From contig JAHGAU010000036.1 of NCBI GenBank assembly GCA_019925105.1, positions 248,001-312,000 of the forward strand: a stretch of 64,000 nt of DNA. The letters are read 5' to 3'. Positions 1-9,782 of the stretch are shown here, in pieces. The notes under the pieces are model-generated. The model was not told where the DNA came from and did not search any database. It saw only the letters and a list, made by a program, of their open reading frames with translations. The position numbers and the translations under genes are program-made. Each line of letters begins with the position of its first letter. Within the stretch, counting starts at the first letter, position 1. The stretch is from Niebla homalea. Its lineage: Eukaryota > Ascomycota > Lecanoromycetes > Lecanorales > Ramalinaceae.

Positions 1-2202
1 TGTGGTCAGAATGAGTATTCCTTCATAGTACTCGAGGACTCGCAGAAAGACAGAGACAAGGGCGTTGCGGGCAAGACTTTCCACCGATCTTTCTTCCAAG
101 TAGACATCAGCTTCATCCAGCAGTACGACGCAATTCCAGACCTTGCCAAGGTACAGGACCGACTCGAGGTAGCTCTCAACATGTGTCGGTTCTGCGCCCA
201 AATCTCCACATGTGACTCGATACAGTGGTTTCTCGGCGATCTCCGCTACAGTCTCCGCAGTGAAAGTCTTCCCTGTCCCCGGCCCGCCATGTAGGAGTAC
301 GATGAGCCCCTGCCCTTTACCAGCAATCAAGTCGGTCCCTTTTTCTTTTTCAAGCTGCTGCATGACCAAAGCTTCGACCAAAGACTTGTTGAGCGGGTCA
401 ATCACAAGGCTCTTAAACGCATCTTTGTTCCAGGACACCTCAGATATGTGAGTAACATCTAATTTCTCCCATCTCTTGCTTTGCATGTTGAATCCATCGA
501 TTTCATTTGGCAGTAGCAGTAGGAACGGGTCCGGAGGAGCCTCTTCCCTATTCATTGTACCAGGACCAAGGTCATCCGCAAACGGTTTTGTTGGAGTGTC
601 CTTCTTGTGAAGCTTTTTATAAGTAGCTGGATCGATCATATACCTTGATTCTGTGGGTTCAGCCTCACCAACGCCTTGACTCGGGCGGTAAGAAACATAT
701 CTTCGGAATCTGGATTTCCAAAACTGAGAGCCCACAGCTTCAAGTGTCGCGATCTGTTCTGCGTCCGCGAACTCCTTGGGGAAGAGCTCAAGATCTTTGA
801 CTGATACTATTTCCGACGACCCAATAGGAACTTGCAAGCAAAGTGTCTGGCTTGCCATTTGAAAGTTGCCGTCAAATTCCCAGAATTTGACCTGGACATC
901 CCACCGTTCTACGTCACCCAGGCCCTTTATCATTGAATTAGCTATTCGAGTGGGTGCTGAGGTGGCGGCGTAGGCCGATCGAGATTGCTTCTTTTGGCTG
1001 ATCAAGACATCGCCTTCCTTGATCAAGTAATGCATGAGTCCGCGGTGTATGGTGCCAGCATCCAGGAGTCGTCTTACGTCTTCATACTGCACTGAAAATC
1101 TGTTGTCAATGTATTCGAGTAGGAGACTCCAGTCATATGGTGCCTCCTCCTTCAGGCAGGACACGCATTTTACAAGGGACCCGCGAAAGTGGTAGAAGGC
1201 CAAGTACGGAGCCGCAAGCGTCACCTCAGAATCCTCAAACTCGAAGCTTTCACGAATGCTCGGATGATATTGAGATAGTTCCTCAACGACTCGCTGGAGG
1301 GTCTTGATCAATCTCGAAGAGTTGATGGTTATAGATTCCGACCATGGAATGACCGAACCTTCATTTTCCGGTAGGATTTGTTTATACTGGGCTGGTGTGT
1401 CCCGAAAAACGATGAACGCCACTTCAGGATGCCTGTCTAGATACGAGTCCAACCGGGCGATCGGTAGCTGTCCCTGCAATGAGCTCACATCTTTGTCTCC
1501 TGTCACCCATAGAGGCTGATCAAGATACATGATCGGTAATCCCTCTGAGGCACGACCAATCCTATAAATGATTTTGAACTCAGGAAGTTTCACTCTCTTC
1601 TTCAAGGCTTCGAGCTCACGCCGCAATGCCTGTATCTCATTAGATTGCTGGCCTGCTGAGACTTCTCTTTTGCGACTGTTGGCCGGTTCAGATTTCAAGT
1701 CTGGAGTAGCCGCCAGCTCTGATTCACTGCCAAAGGAGTTGTGGTCCATCCGCCTTCGCTTGCGCTGTTGATGCCCATTCATGTCTGTATATGATTCTTT
1801 ACGCATGACTCCAAGGTCCATATCCATCCAGTCGAAACCCTCGCCAAACGGGCCTTCACCCTCCTGGTGGTAGCTGTGGTTGAGGCGGGGGGAGGGGATA
1901 GGCGGTGCCGTCCAAGGTTGACTAGCCGCGAGGATGTCACGAAAATCACTGATTTCGTCCTCTTCGGGCCGAGTCCCATGAGATTCTTTCTCCTGAAATG
2001 CAGCCAGTCGCTTTTGTTCGTTTTCTTCTTTGTTGGTCCAATCTTGCGAGATTGTGGGGTGATTTTCTATCTCCGTTCGATGATCAAATTGTGGAGCTCG
2101 AAGATCCAATCGTTTGTCTTCAGACGGCATTTGAGATAGTGGAGGAGATGTGAAAGGTGCAAGAACTACAGCGTCCGAATGTCTAGGCAGGATGATTCGC
2201 AT
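1..2202 (-). CDS. AAA+ ATPase with N-terminal DUF7025-type domain (C-terminus outside window)
   Basis: This is a long open frame on the minus strand with no stop from the ATG at 2202 to the window edge, so the C-terminal lid lies outside. The protein starts MRIILPRHSD, has a low-complexity acidic/basic N-terminus and a short coiled coil (IQALRRELEALKKR), then a conserved alpha/beta region of the kind named DUF7025 in fungal AAA proteins. The AAA module follows. Walker A is LLHGGPGTGKTFTAETVAE, near 300-250. Walker B is CVVLLDEADVYLEER, near 155-110. Both catalytic motifs are intact, so an active ATPase is expected. Family members are numerous in filamentous fungi and mostly uncharacterised; the substrate is unknown. 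The ATG at 2202 was chosen as the first in-frame ATG of the continuous frame; ATGs at about 2133 and 1784 are alternatives. It diverges from a STAND-like gene whose start lies 201 bp away. Confidence 0.85.
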   Translation of the reverse strand, partial: MRIILPRHSDAVVLAPFTSPPLSQMPSEDKRLDLRAPQFDHRTEIENHPTISQDWTNKEENEQKRLAAFQEKESHGTRPEEDEISDFRDILAASQPWTAPPIPSPRLNHSYHQEGEGPFGEGFDWMDMDLGVMRKESYTDMNGHQQRKRRRMDHNSFGSESELAATPDLKSEPANSRKREVSAGQQSNEIQALRRELEALKKRVKLPEFKIIYRIGRASEGLPIMYLDQPLWVTGDKDVSSLQGQLPIARLDSYLDRHPEVAFIVFRDTPAQYKQILPENEGSVIPWSESITINSSRLIKTLQRVVEELSQYHPSIRESFEFEDSEVTLAAPYLAFYHFRGSLVKCVSCLKEEAPYDWSLLLEYIDNRFSVQYEDVRRLLDAGTIHRGLMHYLIKEGDVLISQKKQSRSAYAATSAPTRIANSMIKGLGDVERWDVQVKFWEFDGNFQMASQTLCLQVPIGSSEIVSVKDLELFPKEFADAEQIATLEAVGSQFWKSRFRRYVSYRPSQGVGEAEPTESRYMIDPATYKKLHKKDTPTKPFADDLGPGTMNREEAPPDPFLLLLPNEIDGFNMQSKRWEKLDVTHISEVSWNKDAFKSLVIDPLNKSLVEALVMQQLEKEKGTDLIAGKGQGLIVLLHGGPGTGKTFTAETVAEIAEKPLYRVTCGDLGAEPTHVESYLESVLYLGKVWNCVVLLDEADVYLEERSVESLARNALVSVFLRVLEYYEGILILTT

Positions 2203-2403
2203 CGACAAGGCATTCTTGTATAATTCTATCGAAAGGGCAGTAGGTAGGGATGTGCAGGGCGGGGCAGCGCACAGCCTTGTTGCCTGCAAGAACATACAAG
2301 GCGCACTGGCTGCAACCCTGTGGTAGGTGCAAGCAAGTGCTATATATGATTTTAACCACCGGATTTCGCTGTTTGAGACAGCCGAGTTGCATTGTCAAGA
2401 GCA
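2203..2403. promoter_or_regulatory. Shared bidirectional promoter, AAA ATPase / STAND-like gene
   Basis: Only 201 bp separate the two divergent start codons, so the two genes very probably share one promoter region. No canonical TATA box stands out at a sensible distance for either gene. The stretch also appears open in other frames, but those readings show no family resemblance. Confidence 0.5.
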
Positions 2404-4208
2404 ATGGCGACCACGGATCAAGCGCGTGCGACACCAACGTACGAGAATTGGTACAAGCCGTCAGACGACGATAGGTATGATAGGAAATTGATGTGAAGTA
2501 GCGCTTGAGGGGTCTAATCCGTAGCAGCTGTCTCCATGCCGCAACAGACGCTTTCGAGAATGCAAAGGTTGTGTTCGCCCAAACCCTCACCAGAGATAGG
2601 GAGAAGGTAGCGTTTCTTTGCGTCGAGTCTACGATAGAACATGTCCTGTCTACTGTGAACGAAGCAAAACGGATTTACGAGTCGAAGATACAGAGACGAA
2701 GGGTCTCCCGATGGCTTGCCGCCTTCTCATCCCGAATAATGTACTACGGACAAGTCTTGGATACCCTTGCTCAACATCACCCAGAATATGTAGCATTGGC
2801 CTGGGGTGCAATTAAACTGGTTTTTGTGGTATGGGCGACAGACCTCTTGCACAAATTACTGCTCACGAGTCACCAGGGAATTCTGAATCATGAAGAATTG
2901 ACATCTGCCTTCGCCAAAGCTCTGTGTCGCATTGCAGATTGTCTACCACGTCAAGAGCTCTATCTGGTCCTCTATCCTACCAAGCAAATAAAACAGGAAG
3001 TTGCCAGCTTGTACGCCTATCTGATTAAGTTCCTTATCAAGGCCTTGAAATGGTATCAAGAAGGCCCCTTCAAACATATGGTTCATGCCCTCACACAGCC
3101 TGTCGGTATTAAATATAAAGACATCCTCGAAAACATCGAGGATTGCTCTCGGCGGATTGATCAGTGGGCAGCTTCGTCAGCCCAGGCTGAGATACGAGAT
3201 GTCCACACTGAATTGCAAGATGTCCACAATCTGCAGCTGGAAATGCACGCTACTGTTGGGAACACCGAGTCCATCGTTCGACGGAGCGCGATGTTAGTCG
3301 ATGAGATGAAGAGAATCATGATTGATATACCTCCTAAGCTAACCACATTTGTGTCCGCACAAGTGAACACCAGTCAGAGGGTCTTTGACCTGCAGCTATC
3401 CCGGATGCTCACAATCGCTGCCGACTCATCCTTGCAAGATCCGGCAATCGGCTATCGTTATGGGATTCTGAGACGCAACAAGATGATGCAACGCGCTAGC
3501 CGTTCACTCGCTTTTGGTGATTCACCAAAGTTGAAACGCTGGACAACATCGGAAGACAGCTCCTTGATAATCGTCAAAGGACCGTTCTCAATTCGAGACC
3601 AGATCAGGATTTTCGGTGTTGACTTAATTGAGGCTGTGCAGAATGCGAACATTCCCGTACTTTGGGCGTTGCCCAGTACCATTCAGAGCGGCGCTGGAGC
3701 GATCACGTCCATTGACGTCCTCAAAAGCCTCGTACGACAGGCGATTCGTATCAATAAAAGTTTTCAGAATGAGAACACATGCGCTTTAAGTTGCAGTCGA
3801 ATGCAAAGCGCTGTGCACGAGTCCGATTGGTTCAACATACTTGGGTCGACCTTTCAAGGCCTTCCGCAAATCTACATTGTATTCGATACCAGTATCCTAG
3901 GCCGAGAGGGCTTGACACTATCAGACAATTTCTCCTGGTTCCTTGCCTTCCACTCCCTTCAGGAAGGACTCAAAGCTCGGGGCAACCGCTCTGTGATGAA
4001 ACTGATCTTCCTCAACTATCGCGAGACGAAGCACATGGACCTGCATGGAATTGATCAGCCGGAAAATTTCACTGTGAAGGTTGATCCGCGGAGGCATACA
4101 GCCAGCCGACGGCAAAGACGCCGAAAGAATCAATTCCGTCTCCTGAAGGCTTCGCGTAGTGCAAGCGCAGAGAAGATGCTTGATGAAAGCGTTATGGAAC
4201 TAGGTTGA
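2404..4208 (+). CDS. DUF7708-type STAND/NLR-like protein with degenerate NTPase domain
   Basis: Two exons, 2404-2474 and 2525-4208, give 584 aa. Exon 1 encodes MATTDQARATPTYENW. The 50-nt intron has a GTATGA donor, a CTAAT branch point and a TAG acceptor, and joins in phase. Residues about 45-190 (EKVAFLCVESTIEHV, RVSRWLAAFSSRIMYYGQV) match the DUF7708 N-terminal domain common in fungal NACHT/STAND proteins, and a coiled-coil-like segment follows at about 235-330. A second globular part begins near residue 365 with SLIIVKGPFSIRD, in the place where related proteins carry a P-loop. The G-x4-GK[ST] motif is absent, while a Walker-B-like strand (QIYIVFDTS) remains. No WD, TPR or ankyrin repeats follow, and the tail is basic (SRRQRRRKNQ). 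It may act as a scaffold or accessory of STAND immunity-type proteins, or it may be a shortened paralogue; function is inferred only. Confidence 0.75.
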
Positions 4209-5471
4209 TCTACATCAGAACACAGCCGCATCACTGTTAGCTTTGACCTGTAGAGCAAGACGGAGGACATTGCAAGGTGACTGGCAAACGGGTTACGTGC
4301 ATCGATGTACAGCTAATAATGAGACAAGCTTAAGACAAAGGGTGCCATCTGTTCCATCACGTACGACTCAGGCTCACCCTCCATCGAGCCTACGGTGAGC
4401 GCCGCCCCTTGCTCTCAAGAACGCTCAGCCACCCCCTAAATTTACCACATATCCCAATACCCATGATCACATCCCCCTTTTCGGCCGCATCCCTCTTCCT
4501 CGCTTCACACACAAACTACCCTTTCTCCAACAACCTCACACACGCCTCAATCCCCTCAAGCACCAGTGCCTCCAACCTAGCCCCGCGCCGACCTTTTCAA
4601 ACGTTCACTCCGCCAACTTCAAATCCGCCTCCGTTGCAATACCCTCTTCCCATACGCTCTCGCCGAATCATGACCCCAATTCCATCCTTCGATAGTGCAC
4701 ATGGCCACATGTCTTTCACCCCCCCGTCGAGCGAGCAGATGGCGAAACAAACCACGCCAGGGAGGTGACGGAAAGGGACGTCTTGTCCTATACCCGAAAA
4801 ACCCCAATGTACTGTGAGAGAAAAGCCAGATCTACATCCTCACTGAGAGCCCAAAATCCCACTCCTTTTATAAATTTCCGTAGCATCCAAACGCTTCCTC
4901 ATTCCAAACAATCGTCTTGAAACTCTATAAGCCCCGCTTTTCTCACGTTGAAGAAGCCGGGGTTGGGGGAACTTTATCCTCGAGGATTCTCGTCCCGGTC
5001 TAGGGAGGTGTGCTTTTGCTTGACAAAAGGGGGGAATGCTTGATCCAAGTACGCGACGTGAACATAGATGACTGGGGAAAGTTGATCTATGGAGGAAGTT
5101 TGCCGCGGATGATATGGGAATCGGTGTATAAGTTGAGGAAGCAAAGACAACGGGGATGATTGCGGACTGGCTATTCGGTAGAGCGCTGTATAGAGCCTTG
5201 GGGTCAGCATCCGGTTCGAGATGAATGGATGCTCTCAATGACAGCTGCAAGATACGCGAAAGCCGAAACGATAACGGCGAGGAAACGGGAAGTGGCTGGC
5301 TAGGAAGGGACACAAGAGGGCAGCGACGGAGCATCGGTGAGGCATTGCCGGAGTACAACATCAAGGGCGGAGTGGGGTGGTCAAGGAATAGGGAGCAGCG
5401 GGAACAAAAAGGGGGCATTCATGCGTGAGAAAAAGGGGGCGCAATCTTACATATATATATCTATATCCAAT
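4209..5471. other. Intergenic region, no supported gene
   Basis: These 1.26 kb separate the STAND-like gene from the 3' end of AIM6. Open frames of 119 aa (plus, 4409-4768) and 192 aa (minus, 4840-5418) are pyrimidine-driven and resemble no family I know. The minus strand between 4720 and 4400 reads like decayed coding sequence (see findings). A short AT microsatellite lies at about 5451-5466. Confidence 0.5.
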
Positions 5472-6849
5472 TCACCCTCTCCGCCTCCTCCACCAGCCCA
5501 CCTTCTCGCCCCAATCCCTCTTCGCGGCTCCCTCCAAATCATCCACATTCAACAGATCCACCCCCTCCCGCACAAGAACCTCCCACACCCGATTCCTCAT
5601 TCCGATCGGCCAGAAGGGGGTATCCCAATACCGTGCTTTCAGTCCCCTCGCGTGCGCGCCCCGAAGCTGCCCGCGCAGCAAATCCAGTTGGCCCGGTGAG
5701 AACTCCCCTTTCTTGTTGGGATTGCCGCCAAGGGCTTTGGGTAGAGCGACGGATGCGTAGAAGGAGTTGAGCTCGTTGTAGGTGGATTCTGAGCGGTCGA
5801 GGGGAGAATCGGGGGCGAGATACATGGTCTCCAAGGGCGCATCGAAGAAGATGTCTTTGTGCGGGTTCAGCTCCTTGGAGATGACTGCGCTGAAGGGGGT
5901 ATTTCCCGTGCCGACTACGGTGATGGGACCTTCGATGATGGTGTTGTTGACGACACGCGTGAGGTAATTGCGCTGCCGGAAGGGGTCCAGGGCCGTGTAG
6001 AGGTATGGCCATAGGGCGTCTCCCTGGGTTTTGAAGTCGATGAGGAAAATGAGGGGTTGTTCTGGATTGGTGTCAAATACGCCGTGCGGCCTCTGATGGT
6101 GCGGCTCGGATATGACTTGCGGATCCGGATTCTGGCGCTCGAGGATATCGATTAATGGGTTTATATAAAGAGAATTCAAGGTGCGATTAGGGTTGAGTGA
6201 GGCGATGGAGTGCCCCACGTAAAGCTCTTCAGCGAAGAGCCAGATGTCGGCTTCGGTGCCGACACAACCAGCACGGATGGCGGAGAAGAGGGGCACGTCG
6301 CGCCAGTAGTCATTGTGGGAATGGCAGGGGATGGGAAGGATGTCGCGGGAGAAGTCGGTGGGGTAGTGGACGAGCCCGAAGCCGGGGTGGCCCCGTTGGC
6401 CCCATTGAGAGATTATGTTGTCGATGCCGCTGGGAAGGATGAGGACGACGAAGTGAGTGATGAGGGTGATGAGTTGGATGATGCCGCTGAGGAAGACAGA
6501 GTCAGCAGTGATCCATTAACAGATTGTTGTTTCGAAGGGGGCGGCGGTCGTACAGGATGACCAATATACTCAATACTGAGATGGTGCATGTCCGCGATAT
6601 TATCCTTCTGTCATGGGGAACTGCTTCTCCAATGCCTTTGGAAAGGCTTCCCAACCGCAAACGACGCCGGCTTCTTGAAAAGGGATTCCGCCATTGTTGC
6701 TCTCGTGTTTCTAGGGCAATCTCCTCCCCCAAGAGAGGCTCCGAGGTTCTCATTTCGGCTTGAATGGATGATGGTGAGGACATGCTGTCAGGATGGTCTT
6801 GATATATGGGGCGGAGGTGGATCGAGGGATTTGAGGATGAGGCGTTCAT
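5472..6849 (-). CDS. AIM6: AIM6-like PLC-like phosphodiesterase, membrane-anchored
   Basis: Two exons, 6849-6554 and 6486-5472, give 436 aa. The 67-nt intron has a GTACGA donor and a CTGAC branch point and rejoins in phase (..VIL/GIIQ..). The N-terminus is Ser-rich and basic. Residues about 88-117 form one hydrophobic segment spanning the splice junction, predicted as a signal-anchor helix. The catalytic domain begins at about residue 152 with CHSHNDYWRDVP, the His-containing signature of the altered-inheritance-of-mitochondria 6 family, followed by GCVGTEADIW, which supplies the acidic metal ligands typical of GDPD/PLC-like TIM barrels. The region ending ARYWDTPFWP and VDLLNVDDL fits the C-terminal strand order. 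Length is normal for the family. The yeast gene was named from a mitochondrial inheritance phenotype; the substrate is not known. The annotation is firm for the family and weak for the reaction. Confidence 0.88.
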
Positions 6850-7087
6850 GTTTCAGTATATATGGCACGACCTTGGGCGCAGATGCGCAGCTCAGGCAAC
6901 AGGAATAATGATAGCGGTAAGAATATGATTGGATTAGTACTGCCACTGAATGCGCTGAAAAAGTAGCAATCTCGCGATCCTGTCCTCCAATGTGAAGACC
7001 AGAGGATCAAGGGTTTGTTATAGGTAACAGCATTGTCTTGCGCCCGGGAAGATACTTCAGTCTTATTTCCATTGAGGTGTGAATACA

Positions 7088-7126
7088 CCAGATGACAGAC
7101 CCAGATGACCTACCCAGATGCCCTTC
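7088..7126. repeat. 13-bp tandem repeat, three copies
   Basis: Three adjacent units begin CCAGATG and share the form CCAGATGACNNAC; the third is diverged after the first seven bases. It lies in the divergent promoter region, 238 bp from the AIM6 start and 463 bp from the plus-strand start. Confidence 0.75.
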
Positions 7127-7479
7127 ACGTTAACCCCTCGGATCAGGCAGTCTCCATTCGTTAAATGTCAACTGTTGCTTGCAGAGGGGAAGCTTTCGGT
7201 GACGTACAGCAAGAAGGGCGAGAGCGTGGTAGATTGCCGCGCTTTGACTGGTCAGATGTTACCGGCTGCTTCCCGAGAGCTTGTCAGCCTTGGGAATAGC
7301 TTAGAAACAAGCCGTTCACGAATAATAAATTAGATTATCCTATAAGGCATCATTCTTTTCGAAAGGAAGATTGGCGAGATTCAAGGCTGCCAAGTTCGTC
7401 TTGCAAGGGAAGCACGTGTAAGCTTTCTCCCCTGCTGCATGAGCCGGCTCCCGCATGCCAATTCAAACGATTCTGTAGC

Positions 7480-7487
7480 TATAAATA
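7480..7487 (+). promoter_or_regulatory. TATA box for the gene at 7590
   Basis: TATAAATA lies 110 bp upstream of the start codon, a usual spacing for fungal TATA promoters. Confidence 0.5.
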
Positions 7488-7589
7488 CTCTTCTACAGTT
7501 GACCGCATCCGCAAAATATCAATTTTCTGAAACATCAAGGCTTTCTTACTGCTCCTTGACCATCGCAAAACAGCCTTAGCGTTTTGGCT

Positions 7590-8570
7590 ATGCCTCACAG
7601 ACATCGCCGCGGAGTCGCAAAAACTGATCCTTCGTTCTGGGATCTACCTCCTAGGAAACAGTCACAGTCTCACCCTACCATCAAGTCTGCCAGCCCAAAA
7701 TCTAAACCTTTGCGTAAACGGCCTAGAACTCCAGATGACACCCCTCGGGCATTCTCCCGTCTCTTGCAAGCGTATCGTCCACCGCGCTCTGGCCTTGATG
7801 ATGGTGTTAGCGCAACTAAGAAGCGCAAAGCGGAAAAACCGTCGCAGCAGGCAGCAAAATCTGCCCCTTCGCCACATTCGACTCTTACCGCTTCTACTAC
7901 TACCGCAGTAAATACTGCTGCCTTGGCTGGCTCATCCAAGGCCGCGCAAGCTGCGTTGGTAATACAACCACATGAACCCCTCTCTCACTTCTCAGCCCGC
8001 GTCGATGCTGCCTTGCCATTCTCCACCATCGCCAAGACGAACAACCGTCATAATGATCCGGCACTAAGGGGGATCGGCAACGCGAAGCAGACAAAGACAG
8101 AGAGGAAGATGCAGAGGATGCAGAAGGAATGGCGCGAAGAGGACCGCAGATTGAGAGAGCGAATGATGCCAGAGGGTGAAGATCGCGAGGGCGCGGTGGA
8201 TGAGGAGGATGTGGAGGGGATGGGTGTCGATTCTGATGAGGGAGAGGCCAAAGCGCTGGGGAAGAATAAAGGTGGGAGGAGAAAGGGGAAGGTGGGTGAA
8301 GAGGATGATCCATGGAAAGCGCTTGAGGCGAAGAAGAGGCAGGATCTGGTGGGGAAAGATGGGGAGGGTAATGGGGGGTTGGTAGGCTTGCATGATGTTG
8401 TTCATGCACCCCCGAAACTGCGGAAGACCGGCAAGAAGGACGCTCTAGTTCAAGTCGGTGCAGGGATGGGGGGTTTGAAGCATCAGGCAGAATTAAGCGA
8501 GGCCCGGAAGAGCGTCATTGAAGGATACAGGGATATGATGAGACAGAAACGAGAAGCCTTGGCTGCTTGA
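7590..8570 (+). CDS. Basic coiled-coil protein, CCDC137-like, probably nuclear/nucleolar
   Basis: A single exon of 326 aa starting MPHRHRRGVAKTD. The frame is open 6 nt further upstream only through a TTG codon, so the ATG at 7590 is the start. The protein is strongly basic at the N-terminus (PKSKPLRKRPRTPDD), Ala/Ser-rich in the middle, and then carries the conserved stretch PHEPLSHFSARVDAALPFS at about residues 132-150. A charged helix (TERKMQRMQKEWREEDRRL) follows, then an acidic segment and a C-terminal block with VVHAPPKLRKTG. The PPKL motif and charge pattern recall CCDC137-type proteins and several ribosome-biogenesis factors. It is conserved in filamentous ascomycetes as a hypothetical protein. 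A nucleolar role is inference from composition; no catalytic motif is visible. It converges with the next gene, with 132 bp between stop codons. Confidence 0.75.
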   Translation: MPHRHRRGVAKTDPSFWDLPPRKQSQSHPTIKSASPKSKPLRKRPRTPDDTPRAFSRLLQAYRPPRSGLDDGVSATKKRKAEKPSQQAAKSAPSPHSTLTASTTTAVNTAALAGSSKAAQAALVIQPHEPLSHFSARVDAALPFSTIAKTNNRHNDPALRGIGNAKQTKTERKMQRMQKEWREEDRRLRERMMPEGEDREGAVDEEDVEGMGVDSDEGEAKALGKNKGGRRKGKVGEEDDPWKALEAKKRQDLVGKDGEGNGGLVGLHDVVHAPPKLRKTGKKDALVQVGAGMGGLKHQAELSEARKSVIEGYRDMMRQKREALAA

Positions 8571-8702
8571 ATGTCTTGGGTTCAGCTCTATCATGCCATT
8601 CTCGGAGCAACATCAGATGTGTCTGCCTAGGTAATGCCTTGCCTTCACACCATCTCACTCGTGCTGCGGGTCAGCCATCCCCTTCCTTTCCCTGAATGTC
8701 CC

Positions 8703-9083
8703 TCAGCCAAGCTTGGTCTCCTTGTCCTTGATAGGGATGTCGCTGCCGGTGGTACTCTTGTACTTGTCACGAATGAAGTCGGAGATTTGTTCGTCTTTGG
8801 CCTGCTCGACAGCTGACTCGTTGCTCTGGTCGCCTTGTCCGAAGCCGTATTGTTGGACAGCGTCAACGCCTGTCAAAGCTGCTGTCAGACCTCGATTGGC
8901 GTAAAGGAGTCGGTTTGAAGTACCTTTGTCAAGCATGTCCTCATTTTTCTCACTCTCCTTGCCCCCGCCGGCTGCAGAATTGATCTTGTCCATGAAACCT
9001 CCACCAACACCAGATTGTTGTCCTCCCTCGCCGCCCTCCTTCTTGTCATCCCCACCGCCCATTGCGTTCTTGACAAAGTCCAT
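8703..9083 (-). CDS. Small Gly-rich stress protein, 'DNA damage-responsive protein 48'-like
   Basis: Two exons, 9083-8924 and 8869-8703, give 108 aa. The N-terminus MDFVKNAMGGGDDKK and the block GGFMDKINSAAGGG match a small fungal family usually labelled Ddr48-like. The conserved C-terminal half contains NEDMLDKGVDAVQQYG, an Ala/Glu helix (ESAVEQAKDEQISDF) and the ending GSDIPIKDKETKLG. The 54-nt intron has a GTACTT donor, a CTGAC branch point and a CAG acceptor. Because 54 is divisible by three and no stop occurs inside, the intron can be read through to give 126 aa; the spliced form is preferred because it restores the family motif DKG-VDAVQ. The protein is hydrophilic and probably disordered. 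The family name rests on homology-based labels rather than on shown function. Confidence 0.8.
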   Translation of the reverse strand: MDFVKNAMGGGDDKKEGGEGGQQSGVGGGFMDKINSAAGGGKESEKNEDMLDKGTSNRLLYANRGLTAALTGVDAVQQYGFGQGDQSNESAVEQAKDEQISDFIRDKYKSTTGSDIPIKDKETKLG

Positions 9084-9782
9084 TATCGGATGAGTCGAGT
9101 GATTCTAACTTGGAAGTGTTTGATCCTGAGACAGAGGTATACTGAAAGCCTGTCGCTTTCGGGATGTTGTGGTAGGATTGAATTGATGGCAGAATCGGAG
9201 TATGCCTTGATTGGGATGTTTACGAACCATTGCGGGGCTCAGGTCTTCCATCCCACTTTGCATGCTTGGCGATGACGTCGGAAGGTGCGAATGCCTCAGG
9301 ATAGCTTGCAACCATATAGCAAAGGTCAAAATGGCAGATCTCTGCAAGCTCATGCATACAGATAGAATATCCTGACGCAGCCCTAATCCAATGAATAAGA
9401 TCAAAAGTACCTCAGGTAGGTACCTTTCTCCCGTTCCTGTTGGCTGCAAAATGCTTGAAGGGTGAAAAAACGGTTGGCTAAGAGCTTATCATAAGCGAGC
9501 CGCTAGCGTCATCCTCTTTTCGAGGCTGGAGTCGAGTCACCCACCACAGTAATTATGAACACTCGACCAATGTCAAGACTGCAAATGCGAGCTGCGTCAG
9601 ATCTTGCTTCCTAGCTGCTTTGCCCTTGCCGACATATGCTATCTTCGTACCCAAAGATCGGGCAAGCTTGAGCAGACTGTAACCATAGTTCGAATCTCAC
9701 CTTCGCCACAAATGGCTTGATTTTTTTGCTTGTTGAAAGTGGTCCTCTCTTGAGGGGCGGACCGACATGTATCTATTGAAAG
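9084..9782. promoter_or_regulatory. Divergent intergenic region upstream of TFC3
   Basis: These 699 bp hold no supported ORF. At 9687-9697 lies a match to the TFIIIC B-box (AGTTCGAATCT), inside a stretch that recalls the 3' half of a tRNA gene but does not fold as one (see findings). Confidence 0.45.

Larger units (their letters stand above)
6850..7589. promoter_or_regulatory. Divergent intergenic region between AIM6 and the basic coiled-coil gene
   Basis: These 740 bp hold no convincing ORF. They contain three tandem 13-bp units at 7088-7126 and a TATA box at 7480-7487 facing the plus-strand gene. No tRNA or other RNA gene was recognised. Confidence 0.5.

Noticed and set aside
2183..2590. 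135-aa minus-strand ORF overlapping the divergent promoter
   Set aside because: It overlaps the start of the AAA ATPase frame in another frame and crosses the STAND-like exon 1 antisense; no family features.
4840..5418. 192-aa minus-strand ORF
   Set aside because: Composition is driven by pyrimidine-rich DNA, with many Ser, Pro and Leu and no conserved pattern; nothing supports expression.
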